Part shown: piece by piece, positions 24,495 to 33,290 of the stretch | Layout of the letters: every line of letters begins with the position of its first letter | Position numbering within the stretch: the stretch's first letter is position 1 | Source: Prevotella sp. DNF00663 | GTDB taxonomy: Bacteria > Bacteroidota > Bacteroidia > Bacteroidales > Bacteroidaceae | NCBI RefSeq assembly: GCF_001553265.1 | Contig: NZ_KQ960610.1 | Span: 100,981 to 155,142, forward strand | Length of the DNA: 54,162 nt | Direction: 5' to 3' | Translations under genes and position numbers: made by a program | Notes under the pieces: model-generated | Seen by the model: the letters and a program-made list of their open reading frames with translations, nothing else | Told to the model about the DNA's origin: nothing | Database searches by the model: none

Positions 24495-25454
24495 TTAGTA
24501 TAATATGATTTCGTTTTTCTCGGCATTGTGGCTGATATGGAACGGATATACCTTCGAAATAAGCTGTAGAATCGACGTAACACCATCGTGTAGACGGAAT
24601 TTTCCTGTGTATTCTTGTTTGGCAATATCGTCGTTTTTGATGATGATGTCGACATGGTAATACTGGTGTAGGCGTTCGGCCACTTCTTGCATGCTGGCCG
24701 ACTTAAACGAGATGATGCCATCGCGCCATAGTATATCGTCTTGGTCTACGGCTAGAATCTTTTGTTGGTTGCCGGCTATAATGAGTTGCTGATGGGGCGT
24801 TAGTATTGTTCCTTGAGCTTCCTTGCTAGGTTGATAGACTCTGACCGAGCCTTCATAGAGGGATACGTCTAGTGTAGTGGGGGTATAGCAACGCACGTTG
24901 AATTCCGTACCAAGCGCTTTTACCTGTCTATTGCCTGCTTGAACAATGAATGGATGACTCTCGTCTTTGGCTACATCGAAGTAAGCTTCGCCATGCAGCA
25001 AGACGGTTCGTTCGTCCCCAAAGGTCGATGGATAAGTGATAGTAGAACCGGAGTTGACCCATACCGAGGTGCCGTCGGGAAGTGTAATCTGTGCCCGTTG
25101 TCCCTCCGGTACATTTAGTTTCTGATAAGCTATGGGTTGCTGAGAACCTATGTGGTATTTGAAGATAGCGGCTGTACCGATGATGCCAAGTATCAATATG
25201 GCTGCGTAGCGAAGCAGTTGTCGAGCCAGCAATTTCATGGTATCTCTTTTTTGAGCCTTCTGTCTCTGTAGTAGACTTTCTCTGCCGGCTTCCTCATTGG
25301 TGAGATCGGGGTGGAGAGATATCAGTGCTTTCATATTGATAGCACGGGTTAGTTCGGCCTTTAATGTTGTCGACGACTGTGCATCTTGTAATAGCTGTTC
25401 GGTATCTTGGCTATTGAGAGTTCCTTCCAAATATTGATTGATGCGTTCATCCAT
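24495..25454 (-). CDS. FecR-type anti-sigma factor
   Basis: A 319-aa inner-membrane regulator. The N-terminal cytoplasmic part (1-80) would bind the ECF sigma; one membrane span at about 84-103 (YAAILILGIIGTAAIFKYH) is followed by the periplasmic FecR domain (about 115-215; LPDGTSVWVNSGSTITYP, GEAYFDV) and a C-terminal STN-like DUF4974 domain (about 250-319; ISFKSASMQEVAERLHQYY). It receives the signal from the N-terminal domain of the SusC-like protein. It heads its own four-gene operon, separated from susD by a terminator (25756-25793), and has a -7 box at 25483-25490. Confidence 0.93.
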   Translation of the reverse strand: MDERINQYLEGTLNSQDTEQLLQDAQSSTTLKAELTRAINMKALISLHPDLTNEEAGRESLLQRQKAQKRDTMKLLARQLLRYAAILILGIIGTAAIFKYHIGSQQPIAYQKLNVPEGQRAQITLPDGTSVWVNSGSTITYPSTFGDERTVLLHGEAYFDVAKDESHPFIVQAGNRQVKALGTEFNVRCYTPTTLDVSLYEGSVRVYQPSKEAQGTILTPHQQLIIAGNQQKILAVDQDDILWRDGIISFKSASMQEVAERLHQYYHVDIIIKNDDIAKQEYTGKFRLHDGVTSILQLISKVYPFHISHNAEKNEIILY

Positions 25455-25482
25455 TTGTTCCTGTTTTTATGATATAGACAAG

Positions 25483-25490
25483 CAAATATA
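25483..25490 (-). promoter_or_regulatory. -7 box of the FecR operon
   Basis: TATATTTG on the minus strand, about 29 nt before the fecR start codon. A TTTG lies only 14 bp further upstream (25505-25508), shorter than normal, so the -33 contact is uncertain. Confidence 0.45.
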
Positions 25491-25755
25491 AGAAAACCAC
25501 TAAACAAAAGAGCTAGAAAATGTATCTAATTTGCTATAATTTACTCTTTTGTGGGTAGATTGGGTGTTTTAGACGAATATAGTTTACCTTAGCGACATGA
25601 GATAATTGATACTTTGAGTATTTAAATGAGTCATGAGTTATCTCAAGTGTCCATCTTCTTAAATTGCTGCAAGGCTCTTGCAGTAATGTTGAATGGGCCA
25701 TGCAGCATTACTGCCAAGTTGAGACAGAAATGTTGCCTAGCCTAGGCAGTAAACA

Positions 25756-25793
25756 CAAAAAAAGAGAGACAGCGTGTCACCACGCCATCTCTC
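25756..25793 (-). terminator. Terminator after susD
   Basis: On the minus strand GAGAGA..GCGTG pairs with CACGC..TCTCTC across a 2x2 internal loop, followed by seven T. It separates the SusCD unit from the FecR unit. Confidence 0.8.
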
Positions 25794-25808
25794 GTGTCTA
25801 ATATAACC

Positions 25809-27392
25809 TTAACGTCGTATATTTGAGTTCAAAGAGGCATCTTCGGCAGGGTAAGGTAGGTAGATGCTCTTGTCTCCATTCCATGTCACATTATCAGGAA
25901 TGAGGACGTTTTCTTTTTCCATTACACCTGTTGTAATTTCGATAGGAGCATTCTTCTTGCGATAGTTGAAGAGCGATTCCAAGCGGTTGAGACGGAACAA
26001 GTCTTGACGTCGGCAAACCAAAGCAGGCCAATATCCAGCAATTTCCCAACCATGCTCCTTCACACAAGCTTCGGCAAACTCGTTTCCTGACATGCCTGTT
26101 GGGAGATTCTCCAGACCTGCTCTGTGCCTAACTTGGTTGATACAGTCGTAAGCTAAAGCGTTGGGAGTACCCTCTGAACGGGCTTGTGATTCGGCATACC
26201 ACAGCAATACTTCAGCGTAACGAACCAAGCGATGGCGATGGCTATTGGTGCTTTTGCCACCTGCTGGTTTTGTATAGTCATAGTCGGTGAAGCCGGTTCC
26301 AGTGAGTAGATTGCAGTACATGGGGTGCTTCTCCTCTACTTCCCACCAGTCTATCAGTTCTGTTTCGCCGTTTCGCCCGTTATTTTTAACTATTTTCGGA
26401 CTAATGGTGGCGTCTTTACGAGCGCCTGCGGGGAAGTCTTTCCAGAACTTGTATTCGCTCCAACCATCGCCCCATCCACCGAGAGATTCAAACAAATCGC
26501 TGACAGCCATCTCGGAATCTTCGTCCCAAACATACGAGCCATTGTAGTTGATACCTACGATGGTCTCGTTGGTATAGTTGTGGCTGGGAGCATAGACCAT
26601 GTTGTAGCTAGGCTCAAGCATGTATTCATACTTGCCGGCTTTTACTCCGTCGATGACAGCTTTTGCACTGGTGGCCGCTTCTTTGTAATATTCGGTCTTG
26701 TTAAGGGGCCATCCTGCCATTCCCATATAGACTGCTGCGAGTACAGATTGTGCTGCTTGCTTGGTGATATAGATATTGGCTCCATTCATCTTCCGGGGTG
26801 CTTTGGCGTAAGAGGTGGGCAATATCTCGACACAATCTTTCAAGTCTGCGACAATTTGATTATATATTTCTTCGACCGAAGCAAGAGGACGCGAATAGTC
26901 AACTTCACCGCTTAGGTTCATAGGAACGGGGCCAAATACTCTTACAAGTTTGAAGTAGCTCACGGCACGCCAAAACTTTGCTTGTCCGATAGCAATGTTT
27001 ACTTCCTCTTGAGTAGTCGGAGTTTTCTCTGCATTGTTGATGAGATAGTTGGCAGCCTTAATCACTTTATATCCCGAATTCCATACAGCTGCAGCGCCTT
27101 TATTGCCGTCTGTGGGGTGGAAAGCATCTACATCAGCATACGCTTGCTTGTTGCTTCCGGGGTGTGTAGTGATGTCGTCGCCTTGCCAAGCAATGATTAA
27201 TGGGTTGGTGTTGTTTTGAGAATTCATTACTTGGCGGTACAAAGCGTAGGTGCCCATGTCTAGTTCTTCTTGGGTAGAAAAGAATGTATCGGCAGTCAAC
27301 CTACCCTTAGGATCTTCGTCAAGGAAGTTTTGGCATGAAGTCATCAGTGCCAAGCAGGCACTTAATCCGGCTATAATATAAGTCTTTTTCAT
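25809..27392 (-). CDS. SusD/RagB-type glycan-binding lipoprotein
   Basis: A 527-aa outer-membrane lipoprotein. The lipoprotein signal ends in LMTSC (C20), followed by QNFLDEDPKG, the standard mature start of this family. TPR-like helices in the first half (AKFWRAVSYFKLVRVFG) and the C-terminal segment with RLVRYAEVLLWYAESQAR and HGWEIAGYW are typical. It forms the lid of the SusC-type transporter encoded 14 bp upstream and binds the glycan at the cell surface. The substrate cannot be deduced from its sequence; the GH20 enzyme of the locus points to an N-acetylhexosamine-containing glycan. Confidence 0.95.
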   Translation of the reverse strand: MKKTYIIAGLSACLALMTSCQNFLDEDPKGRLTADTFFSTQEELDMGTYALYRQVMNSQNNTNPLIIAWQGDDITTHPGSNKQAYADVDAFHPTDGNKGAAAVWNSGYKVIKAANYLINNAEKTPTTQEEVNIAIGQAKFWRAVSYFKLVRVFGPVPMNLSGEVDYSRPLASVEEIYNQIVADLKDCVEILPTSYAKAPRKMNGANIYITKQAAQSVLAAVYMGMAGWPLNKTEYYKEAATSAKAVIDGVKAGKYEYMLEPSYNMVYAPSHNYTNETIVGINYNGSYVWDEDSEMAVSDLFESLGGWGDGWSEYKFWKDFPAGARKDATISPKIVKNNGRNGETELIDWWEVEEKHPMYCNLLTGTGFTDYDYTKPAGGKSTNSHRHRLVRYAEVLLWYAESQARSEGTPNALAYDCINQVRHRAGLENLPTGMSGNEFAEACVKEHGWEIAGYWPALVCRRQDLFRLNRLESLFNYRKKNAPIEITTGVMEKENVLIPDNVTWNGDKSIYLPYPAEDASLNSNIRR

Positions 27393-27406
27393 ATTGTCTG
27401 TGTCTA

Positions 27407-30400
27407 TTAGAAGTTAACTTTCAATCCAAATGTTACGGTTCTTGATAAGGGGTAAGCACCCATATCGATACCATCATTGAGGTCGGTGCTGCCCAATTCA
27501 GAACTCATGAATGAGACACCGGCAGGATCCATACCTTTATATTTGGTAATGGTAAACAGGTTTTGAATGCTTAATGAGAGGGTGGCATCGGCAAAACGAA
27601 GCACCTTCTTGGGTAGGGCGTACGACAGAGATAGATTGTCCAACCTGAGATAATCGGCGTTCTCCAGCCATTTAGTAGATGCTGCCTCGTAGTCGTTGTC
27701 GGTGACTGTGACTGATGGGTATATGGGGTTAGCGCTCTTTCCAAATGAGTTGTAGTAGGCATCACGCAGAGTGATGAATTTAGAGTTGCCATTGAAGGAG
27801 GCTGCCGTATAGCGAATGAGGTTTAGACGCTGTACACCTATGGCTCCGGTGAAGAACGCGCTGAGAGTCCAGTTGCGCCACGTGACGGTGTTGTTCCATC
27901 CGAAACTGAAGTCGGGAGTAGCTTTGCCGGTCACAATTTTGTCGCCTTCGGAGAGCGTACCGCTGTTATCATAGTCGGCATACGTATCATGTCCATTTGC
28001 ATCGATGCCTGTCCAGTCGTAAAGGAAAAACGAACCGATGGGGTAACCTACCTTTACGCGCGATACAGCTCCGACCAAACCATAGGCTGGAGTGTTTCCG
28101 GCGATGAATGGGATGTTGTCTAATGAAGTGACCTTATTCTTCAAGAAGGTGCCTGTAAAGGCTGAGTTCCATGAGAAATCTTTCGATCTGAGGATATCGG
28201 CATCAATAGTAAAGTCTAAACCACGGTTGGTTACCTCGCATGCATTGACCCAGTAAGAACCTCCACCGTCGTAGTTGGGCATGTTCTTGCGTAGCAATCC
28301 ATCTTTCGTAAACTTTACAAAGTAATCGAATGTGAACTTGATGCGACTGTCAAGGATACCGAAGTCAAGACCAGCGTTGAATTGATGAGTTTTTTCCCAA
28401 GTCAAGTCGGGCGTAGGAACATTGGTTCCAGTCCAGTAACCGGTGTACTTGGAGTCGCCACCAAAAGCGATAGTGGTTTGAGACATTAAGCCTAATGTCT
28501 CGTACGGATCAATAGCCTGACTACCTACGATACCATAACTGAGTCGTAGTTTGGCATTCTGGATAACGTTCTGGTGTTGCATGAAATTCTCATTACCAAG
28601 TTGCCAAGCCAAAGCAAGAGATGGAAAATAGCCCCATTTCTGATTAGAGAACTTGGAAGAACCGTCGGCACGGAATGTTCCGGTGACCAAGTAGCGATCG
28701 TTGTAGTTGTACATCAAACGGCTCACATAAGAAAGAAGCGACCACGAAGAGTAACTGTTGTTGTCTTGACGACTTTTGGCTAGTGTAGAATTCCACCAAC
28801 CTACGCTCTCTGTTAAGAGATTATCGCCTGAAATTTTCATGAATCTGGTTTTGGAGAATGAAGATTCAAAGACACCGGTAGCTGTGAGAGAATGCAGTCC
28901 CCATTGCCCATGATAAGTCAGGTTGTTGGTGGTTTGTAATGCCATTCGTTGGGTATCGGCATTCGACATACCGTTATTGATGTTGACGGAAATCTTCTTT
29001 GAGTTGAAATAATAATATTTATAGTCGTTGTAGTCTACTCCATTAGTAGAGGTGAACGTAAGGTTTGGCAGGATGGTAAACTTTAAATCTACTCGCGCAT
29101 TGAGAATGTCGCGACGATTTTGCGACCTACTTTCCTTCAAAGTTGCAACAGGATTATACTCTGTAATAGCGCAATAACGGTCGGGATTGTAGCCTCCGTT
29201 GGCATCGTATATGTCTGTTACGGGAGAGTAGTTGAGCATAGCCCACAGCACATTGTTTTTAGATGCGGTGAAGTTATGGCTCTTATCAGCACTGTGAGAG
29301 AAGTTGATGTCGGTGGTAAGACTTAGCCACTTCGATACGTCGGAAGTCATATTGGCTCTGAACTGGTAGCGATTGTAGTTGTTTTCGATGACGGTGCCTG
29401 TCTGTCCTATATAGTTGGCAGAGACATAATATTGTGTCTTATCGTTGCCATTAGACAATGCTACTTTGTAATCTTGGGTGATACCGGTCTTGAAGACTGC
29501 ATCTTGCCAGTCGGTTCCAGTTGTTCCGTTTTGGAAAGAAGATAGCTGGTTGCTGTCGAAAGTATTGGGATGAGCTTCGTTGTAAGCCACTGCGAACTCA
29601 TAAGGACTAAGTGTATCGTAACGTTTTGCCACATTGCTGACACCCAGTTTGGCATCGAAAGTGATGAGTTGTTGGTTGGCTTTACCGGTTTTAGTTGTGA
29701 TTAAGATGACACCATTGGAGCCTCTTGAACCGTAAATGGCTGTTGCCGAAGCATCTTTGAGGACTTGCATGGACTGTATATCTTCCGGATCTAGACCGGC
29801 AACACCACTCTCTCTCACGATACCATCGACTACATATAGCGGGTCGTTGCTACGATTAATGGAACTGGCACCGCGTACCCTGACTTTGATAGTGCCTCCG
29901 GGAGCGCCACTATTGGTAACCGAAACACCAGCAACACGACCTTGTAACGCATCTGTGGCATTGACAATGGGCTGATCTCTGTACGATTTGCTGTCGAGCA
30001 CAGCGATAGAACCGGCCAAATCTGCTTTTTTTACGGTGCCATAACCGATGACGACGACTTCATCGAGGGCCTCTATATCGTCGGTCATTGTTATCTGCAT
30101 ACTTTCGCTAGCTTTGATTTCTTTATCCTTGGCACCTATATATGAGACGAGCAATGTGCTTCCTTTGGGGGCATCGATTTCAAAGTTACCATCCATATCG
30201 GTAATTGTTTTGTTCTGTGTACCTTTCTGTATGATGGTAGCACCGATGAGTGGTTCCCCTTTTTCATCTGTGATATGTCCGGTAAGTTTACTTCCTTTAG
30301 TACTTTGTTGGTGTGTTTCGACAGCCTTCTTTCTAAATACTACATATTTATTTTGTGTAATATCATAATTGAGATGAAGTTCAGAGGCGAGGTGAGAAAG

Positions 30401-30673
30401 GAAATATTTCAGGTTGCCCTTGGTTTGTGTAAACGTAATCTTGGCGTTTACATCGACGTCTTTATCGCTGTAGACGAGCAAAAATCCTGTGGAATGTTCG
30501 ATTTGAGCAAATAGTTTACCCACAGAAAGGGTTTTGGTAGGAATCTCAAGGCTTTTGTTTTGGGCAAAAGTTTGTGGTGTTGATAAGAGTAAGAAAAGGA
30601 AGAGTAGGAGTCTCATCGGATGTAAATAAGAAGAAGGTGAGCTCTTCCGACATTTAGATAAATAACGATTCAT
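27407..30673 (-). CDS. SusC/RagA-type TonB-dependent transporter with STN domain
   Basis: A 1088-aa outer-membrane receptor from the chosen start. Order: signal sequence (hydrophobic core RLLLFLFLLLSTPQTFAQ), STN (secretin/TonB N-terminal) domain at about 45-115, a carboxypeptidase-regulatory-like beta-sandwich (about 130-205; GHITDEKGEPLIGATI), TonB box region with EVVVIGYGTVKKADLAGS, plug domain (VTNSGAPGGTIKVRVRG, PLYVVDGI, VLKDASATAIYGSRG) and a beta-barrel to the C-terminal Phe (TFGLKVNF). The STN domain means it signals to the FecR/ECF pair as well as importing oligosaccharide. A shorter start at 30616 and a longer one at 30712 are possible. No housekeeping-type promoter is visible upstream, consistent with ECF control. 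Confidence 0.95.
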   Translation of the reverse strand: MNRYLSKCRKSSPSSYLHPMRLLLFLFLLLSTPQTFAQNKSLEIPTKTLSVGKLFAQIEHSTGFLLVYSDKDVDVNAKITFTQTKGNLKYFLSHLASELHLNYDITQNKYVVFRKKAVETHQQSTKGSKLTGHITDEKGEPLIGATIIQKGTQNKTITDMDGNFEIDAPKGSTLLVSYIGAKDKEIKASESMQITMTDDIEALDEVVVIGYGTVKKADLAGSIAVLDSKSYRDQPIVNATDALQGRVAGVSVTNSGAPGGTIKVRVRGASSINRSNDPLYVVDGIVRESGVAGLDPEDIQSMQVLKDASATAIYGSRGSNGVILITTKTGKANQQLITFDAKLGVSNVAKRYDTLSPYEFAVAYNEAHPNTFDSNQLSSFQNGTTGTDWQDAVFKTGITQDYKVALSNGNDKTQYYVSANYIGQTGTVIENNYNRYQFRANMTSDVSKWLSLTTDINFSHSADKSHNFTASKNNVLWAMLNYSPVTDIYDANGGYNPDRYCAITEYNPVATLKESRSQNRRDILNARVDLKFTILPNLTFTSTNGVDYNDYKYYYFNSKKISVNINNGMSNADTQRMALQTTNNLTYHGQWGLHSLTATGVFESSFSKTRFMKISGDNLLTESVGWWNSTLAKSRQDNNSYSSWSLLSYVSRLMYNYNDRYLVTGTFRADGSSKFSNQKWGYFPSLALAWQLGNENFMQHQNVIQNAKLRLSYGIVGSQAIDPYETLGLMSQTTIAFGGDSKYTGYWTGTNVPTPDLTWEKTHQFNAGLDFGILDSRIKFTFDYFVKFTKDGLLRKNMPNYDGGGSYWVNACEVTNRGLDFTIDADILRSKDFSWNSAFTGTFLKNKVTSLDNIPFIAGNTPAYGLVGAVSRVKVGYPIGSFFLYDWTGIDANGHDTYADYDNSGTLSEGDKIVTGKATPDFSFGWNNTVTWRNWTLSAFFTGAIGVQRLNLIRYTAASFNGNSKFITLRDAYYNSFGKSANPIYPSVTVTDNDYEAASTKWLENADYLRLDNLSLSYALPKKVLRFADATLSLSIQNLFTITKYKGMDPAGVSFMSSELGSTDLNDGIDMGAYPLSRTVTFGLKVNF

Positions 30674-30983
30674 AGGTTTTATAGTTAGAATTAATAAAGT
30701 CTTTAATGGCATATTGGTGCATCGCCCTTATTGCATGGCGTGCATAGATTGTTTCTCTGGTCATATTCTCATAGGCGTTTTTCTTATAAGTTTTGTTATT
30801 ATAACACAGCAGAATAAAAAATCCACTAAGAGCAAACAGAAAAAAATAGGATATATTGCCATAAACTTTATTATTGTTTTAAATCTTTTTTGACATTGTG
30901 ATTTGGCACTTATGTATAAAAACTCTATATTTGCAACATAACCAAGGGTGTTGGTTCGCCTGCCCTTTTAATCGATACTAGTT
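30674..30983. other. 310-bp divergent region between susC and gdhA
   Basis: AT-rich. It holds the gdhA promoter at 30902-30933. No consensus housekeeping promoter is seen for susC, as expected if an ECF sigma transcribes it. No reading frame is credible. Confidence 0.5.
30902..30933 (+). promoter_or_regulatory. Bacteroidetes-type promoter of gdhA
   Basis: TTTG (30902-30905), exactly 20 bp, TATATTTG (30926-30933); leader of about 44 nt. Confidence 0.8.
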
Positions 30984-32321
30984 ATGGAAGTAAGTAAAAT
31001 CTTGAATGATTTGGAGCGAAGGCATCCGGGTGAAAAGGAGTATTTGCAAGCAGTAAGTGAAGTCCTTATGTCTATTGAAGACGTGTATAACAAGCATCCG
31101 GAGTTTGATCGCATGAAGATTATGGAACGTTTGGTGGAGCCGGAGCGCATCATTACGTTTCGTGTACCATGGGTTGACGACCGTGGAGAGGTTCATGTGA
31201 ACTTGGGCTACCGCGTGCAATTCAACAGTGCCATAGGTCCTTATAAGGGTGGACTGCGCTTCCATCCGTCGGTAAACCTGTCGATTTTGAAGTTCTTAGG
31301 GTTTGAACAGACATTCAAGAATGCGCTCACCACGTTGCCAATGGGTGGCGGTAAAGGCGGAAGTGACTTCTCCATACGTGGTAAGAGTGATGCCGAAGTG
31401 ATGCGATTCTGCCAATCTTTCATGCAAGAACTCTATCATTATATCGGCCCGGACGAGGATGTTCCCGCCGGCGATATAGGTGTTGGAGCCCGCGAGATAG
31501 GCTATCTCTTCGGCACATATAAGAAGCTGACGCATCGTTGGGAAGGTGTGTTGACCGGTAAAGGCGTTGAGTGGGGCGGCTCGCGTATTCGTCCTGAGGC
31601 AACTGGATTTGGTGCTTTATACTTCGTCAATCAAATGTTGCAGATCCACGATATAGACATCAAGGGCAAGACTGTGGCTATTTCGGGTTTTGGAAACGTG
31701 GCTTGGGGAGCTGCTAAGAAGGCTACTCAACTCGGTGCAAAGGTCATAACGATTAGCGGACCGGATGGATATATCTATGATCCGGACGGTATTTGCGACG
31801 AGAAGATAGCTTATATGCTTGAGCTAAGAGCCTGTGGCAACGACGTATGTCAGCCCTATGCCGATGAATTTGAGAGTGGTCGGTTCTTCGAAGGACGCAA
31901 ACCTTGGGAGCAAAAAGCCGATATTTATCTGCCATGCGCTACCCAAAATGAACTTAATGGAGAAGATGCCGACCGCATATTAGCTCATAAACCGCTCTGT
32001 GTGGCAGAGGTTTCGAATATGGGATGCACTGCCGAGGCGGTGGAAAAGTTTATCCAAGCGCGACAACTATTTGCTCCCGGAAAGGCCGTAAACGCCGGTG
32101 GTGTGGCCACATCGGGACTTGAAATGACGCAAAATGGTATGCGCCTATCATGGTCGGAAGAAGAAGTAGATGCACAATTACATCGTATCATGCACTCTAT
32201 ACACGACCAGTGTACGCTCTATGGTAAGCAGGCCGACGGCTATATGAATTACGTGAAGGGAGCTAACATTGCTGGATTCATGAAAGTAGCCAAAGCTATG
32301 ATGGCGCAAGGTGTTGTGTGA
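30984..32321 (+). CDS. gdhA: NADP-type glutamate dehydrogenase
   Basis: A 445-aa hexameric-type glutamate dehydrogenase that fixes ammonium on 2-oxoglutarate. Family marks are PYKGGLRFHPSV, the catalytic-lysine region LPMGGGKGGSDF, and the nucleotide-binding SGFGNVAWGAAKKA. Length and N-terminus (about 55 residues before the conserved core) match the NADP-dependent biosynthetic enzymes of Bacteroides and E. coli. It has its own consensus promoter, and no terminator but an inverted repeat follows it (32333-32464). In gut Bacteroidales this is a major route of ammonium assimilation; cofactor choice is inferred from overall similarity. Confidence 0.95.
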   Translation: MEVSKILNDLERRHPGEKEYLQAVSEVLMSIEDVYNKHPEFDRMKIMERLVEPERIITFRVPWVDDRGEVHVNLGYRVQFNSAIGPYKGGLRFHPSVNLSILKFLGFEQTFKNALTTLPMGGGKGGSDFSIRGKSDAEVMRFCQSFMQELYHYIGPDEDVPAGDIGVGAREIGYLFGTYKKLTHRWEGVLTGKGVEWGGSRIRPEATGFGALYFVNQMLQIHDIDIKGKTVAISGFGNVAWGAAKKATQLGAKVITISGPDGYIYDPDGICDEKIAYMLELRACGNDVCQPYADEFESGRFFEGRKPWEQKADIYLPCATQNELNGEDADRILAHKPLCVAEVSNMGCTAEAVEKFIQARQLFAPGKAVNAGGVATSGLEMTQNGMRLSWSEEEVDAQLHRIMHSIHDQCTLYGKQADGYMNYVKGANIAGFMKVAKAMMAQGVV

Positions 32322-32332
32322 TAGCATGTGGT

Positions 32333-32464
32333 GTTAGTAGGAGTTAATGGGAGTTAGGCTCGCGTTGCTCATTGGGGGTTAGGTCAAATGTCTATAGATG
32401 AGACAAAAAAAACAAATGGCTTTTAACTCCGAGGCTGTCGAAGATAGCCTTAACTCCTGCTAAC
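32333..32464. repeat. Inverted repeat after gdhA (AGGAGTTA family)
   Basis: Arms GTTAGTAGGAGTTAA (32333-32347) and TTAACTCCTGCTAAC (32450-32464) pair at 14 of 15 positions around about 100 bp. The AGGAGTTA/TAACTCC text recurs at 39136-39165 and inside the long repeat (11385-11411), so this is another dispersed element. Confidence 0.6.
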
Positions 32465-32491
32465 TCCTTTTAATAACTTAATATATAACGA

Positions 32492-33091
32492 GTGGAATAT
32501 CGAAGAAGCGTAATCCTTTTAATATGGTTATGTGCCTTTACCACGATGTTTGCACAGCAAACCGGGAAGGCATCCTACTACTCTAAGAAGGCTACAGGAA
32601 CCCGTACGAGTAGTGGAGAGAGGCTACATCATGATAGCCTTACGTGTGCTCACCGTACTTATCCGTTCGGTACGTTGCTGAAGGTGAGAAACCTTAGCAA
32701 CGACAAAACGGTCATTGTACGAGTTACCGATCGTGGCCCATATGGTCGCGGCCGTGTTATTGACCTATCATGGGCAGCAGCCAAAGAGCTGGGAATGCTT
32801 GCCCAAGGAGTGACCGGCGTTGTTGTTGAAGTGTATGCTGAGGCTCCTGCTATTCCTTACAAGCCCGATGAAGAGGTGTATATGCCGAGTTTAGATTTCG
32901 GAGTTGCTGAAAGTGGCTCTAGTTTTGTGAGCGATTGGGTTGAAGATGCTGCCCAAGAAGCCAAGAAACTTCCCCAGAAAGCTAAGGCTGTCAAACCTGT
33001 ACGGCGTAAGCAGAAGGTGCAATATGCTCCCTCTAAGCAAGCTCCCAAGACTAATAGTTGGAAGAATATATTCAATAAATTCTTAGAGTAG
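32492..33091 (+). CDS. RlpA-like double-psi beta-barrel protein
   Basis: A 199-aa exported protein. The frame starts with GTG (a stop lies two codons upstream and no ATG precedes the signal), giving MEYRRSVILLIWLCAFTTMFAQ as signal peptide. Residues 23-115 form the RlpA-type double-psi beta-barrel (GKASYYSKKATGTRTSSGER, LTCAHRTYPFGTLLKVRN, VRVTDRGPYGRGRVIDLS). RlpA proteins bind or cleave peptidoglycan lacking stem peptides at the septum. The C-terminal 80 residues are lysine/proline-rich and end in WKNIFNKFLE; the usual SPOR domain is absent. A strong terminator overlaps the stop codon. Confidence 0.88.
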   Translation: MEYRRSVILLIWLCAFTTMFAQQTGKASYYSKKATGTRTSSGERLHHDSLTCAHRTYPFGTLLKVRNLSNDKTVIVRVTDRGPYGRGRVIDLSWAAAKELGMLAQGVTGVVVEVYAEAPAIPYKPDEEVYMPSLDFGVAESGSSFVSDWVEDAAQEAKKLPQKAKAVKPVRRKQKVQYAPSKQAPKTNSWKNIFNKFLE

Positions 33092-33115
33092 AGCAAAAAA
33101 CTCTACTCTTTTTTT
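33085..33115 (+). terminator. Terminator overlapping the RlpA-like stop codon
   Basis: AGAGTAGAG and CTCTACTCT form a perfect 9-bp stem with a 7-nt loop, followed by seven T. The left arm contains the TAG stop. Confidence 0.88.
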
Positions 33116-33159
33116 GTGCCATCAAACAGCCTTTAAAGAGTTGGAACTAGCAATAAAAA

Positions 33160-33232
33160 TGTCGACAGAAACCCCGCCTTCACCGTTATGGCTGTGACTC
33201 TTTAGTAAGAATCAGCTGAGTATCTGTCGACA
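33160..33232. repeat. 73-bp unit closed by a perfect inverted repeat
   Basis: TGTCGACAGA (33160-33169) and TCTGTCGACA (33223-33232) are perfect complements. They enclose 53 bp with weaker internal pairing and lie between two convergent genes. It may be a structured RNA end or a small mobile or regulatory element. Confidence 0.45.
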
Positions 33233-33290
33233 AATATATGGAATTGTACGCTTATGTACTCTTTCCAATGTTTTTAAGACAAAGCTATCA

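Larger units (their letters stand above)
25455..25808. other. 354-bp gap: terminator, repeat fragment, FecR promoter
   Basis: Next to susD is the terminator (25756-25793). Next to fecR is a TATATTTG box on the minus strand (25483-25490). Between them, 25660-25752 is a fragment rich in TGCAGTAAT/GCTGC text that resembles parts of the long dispersed repeat. No gene is seen. Confidence 0.55.
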
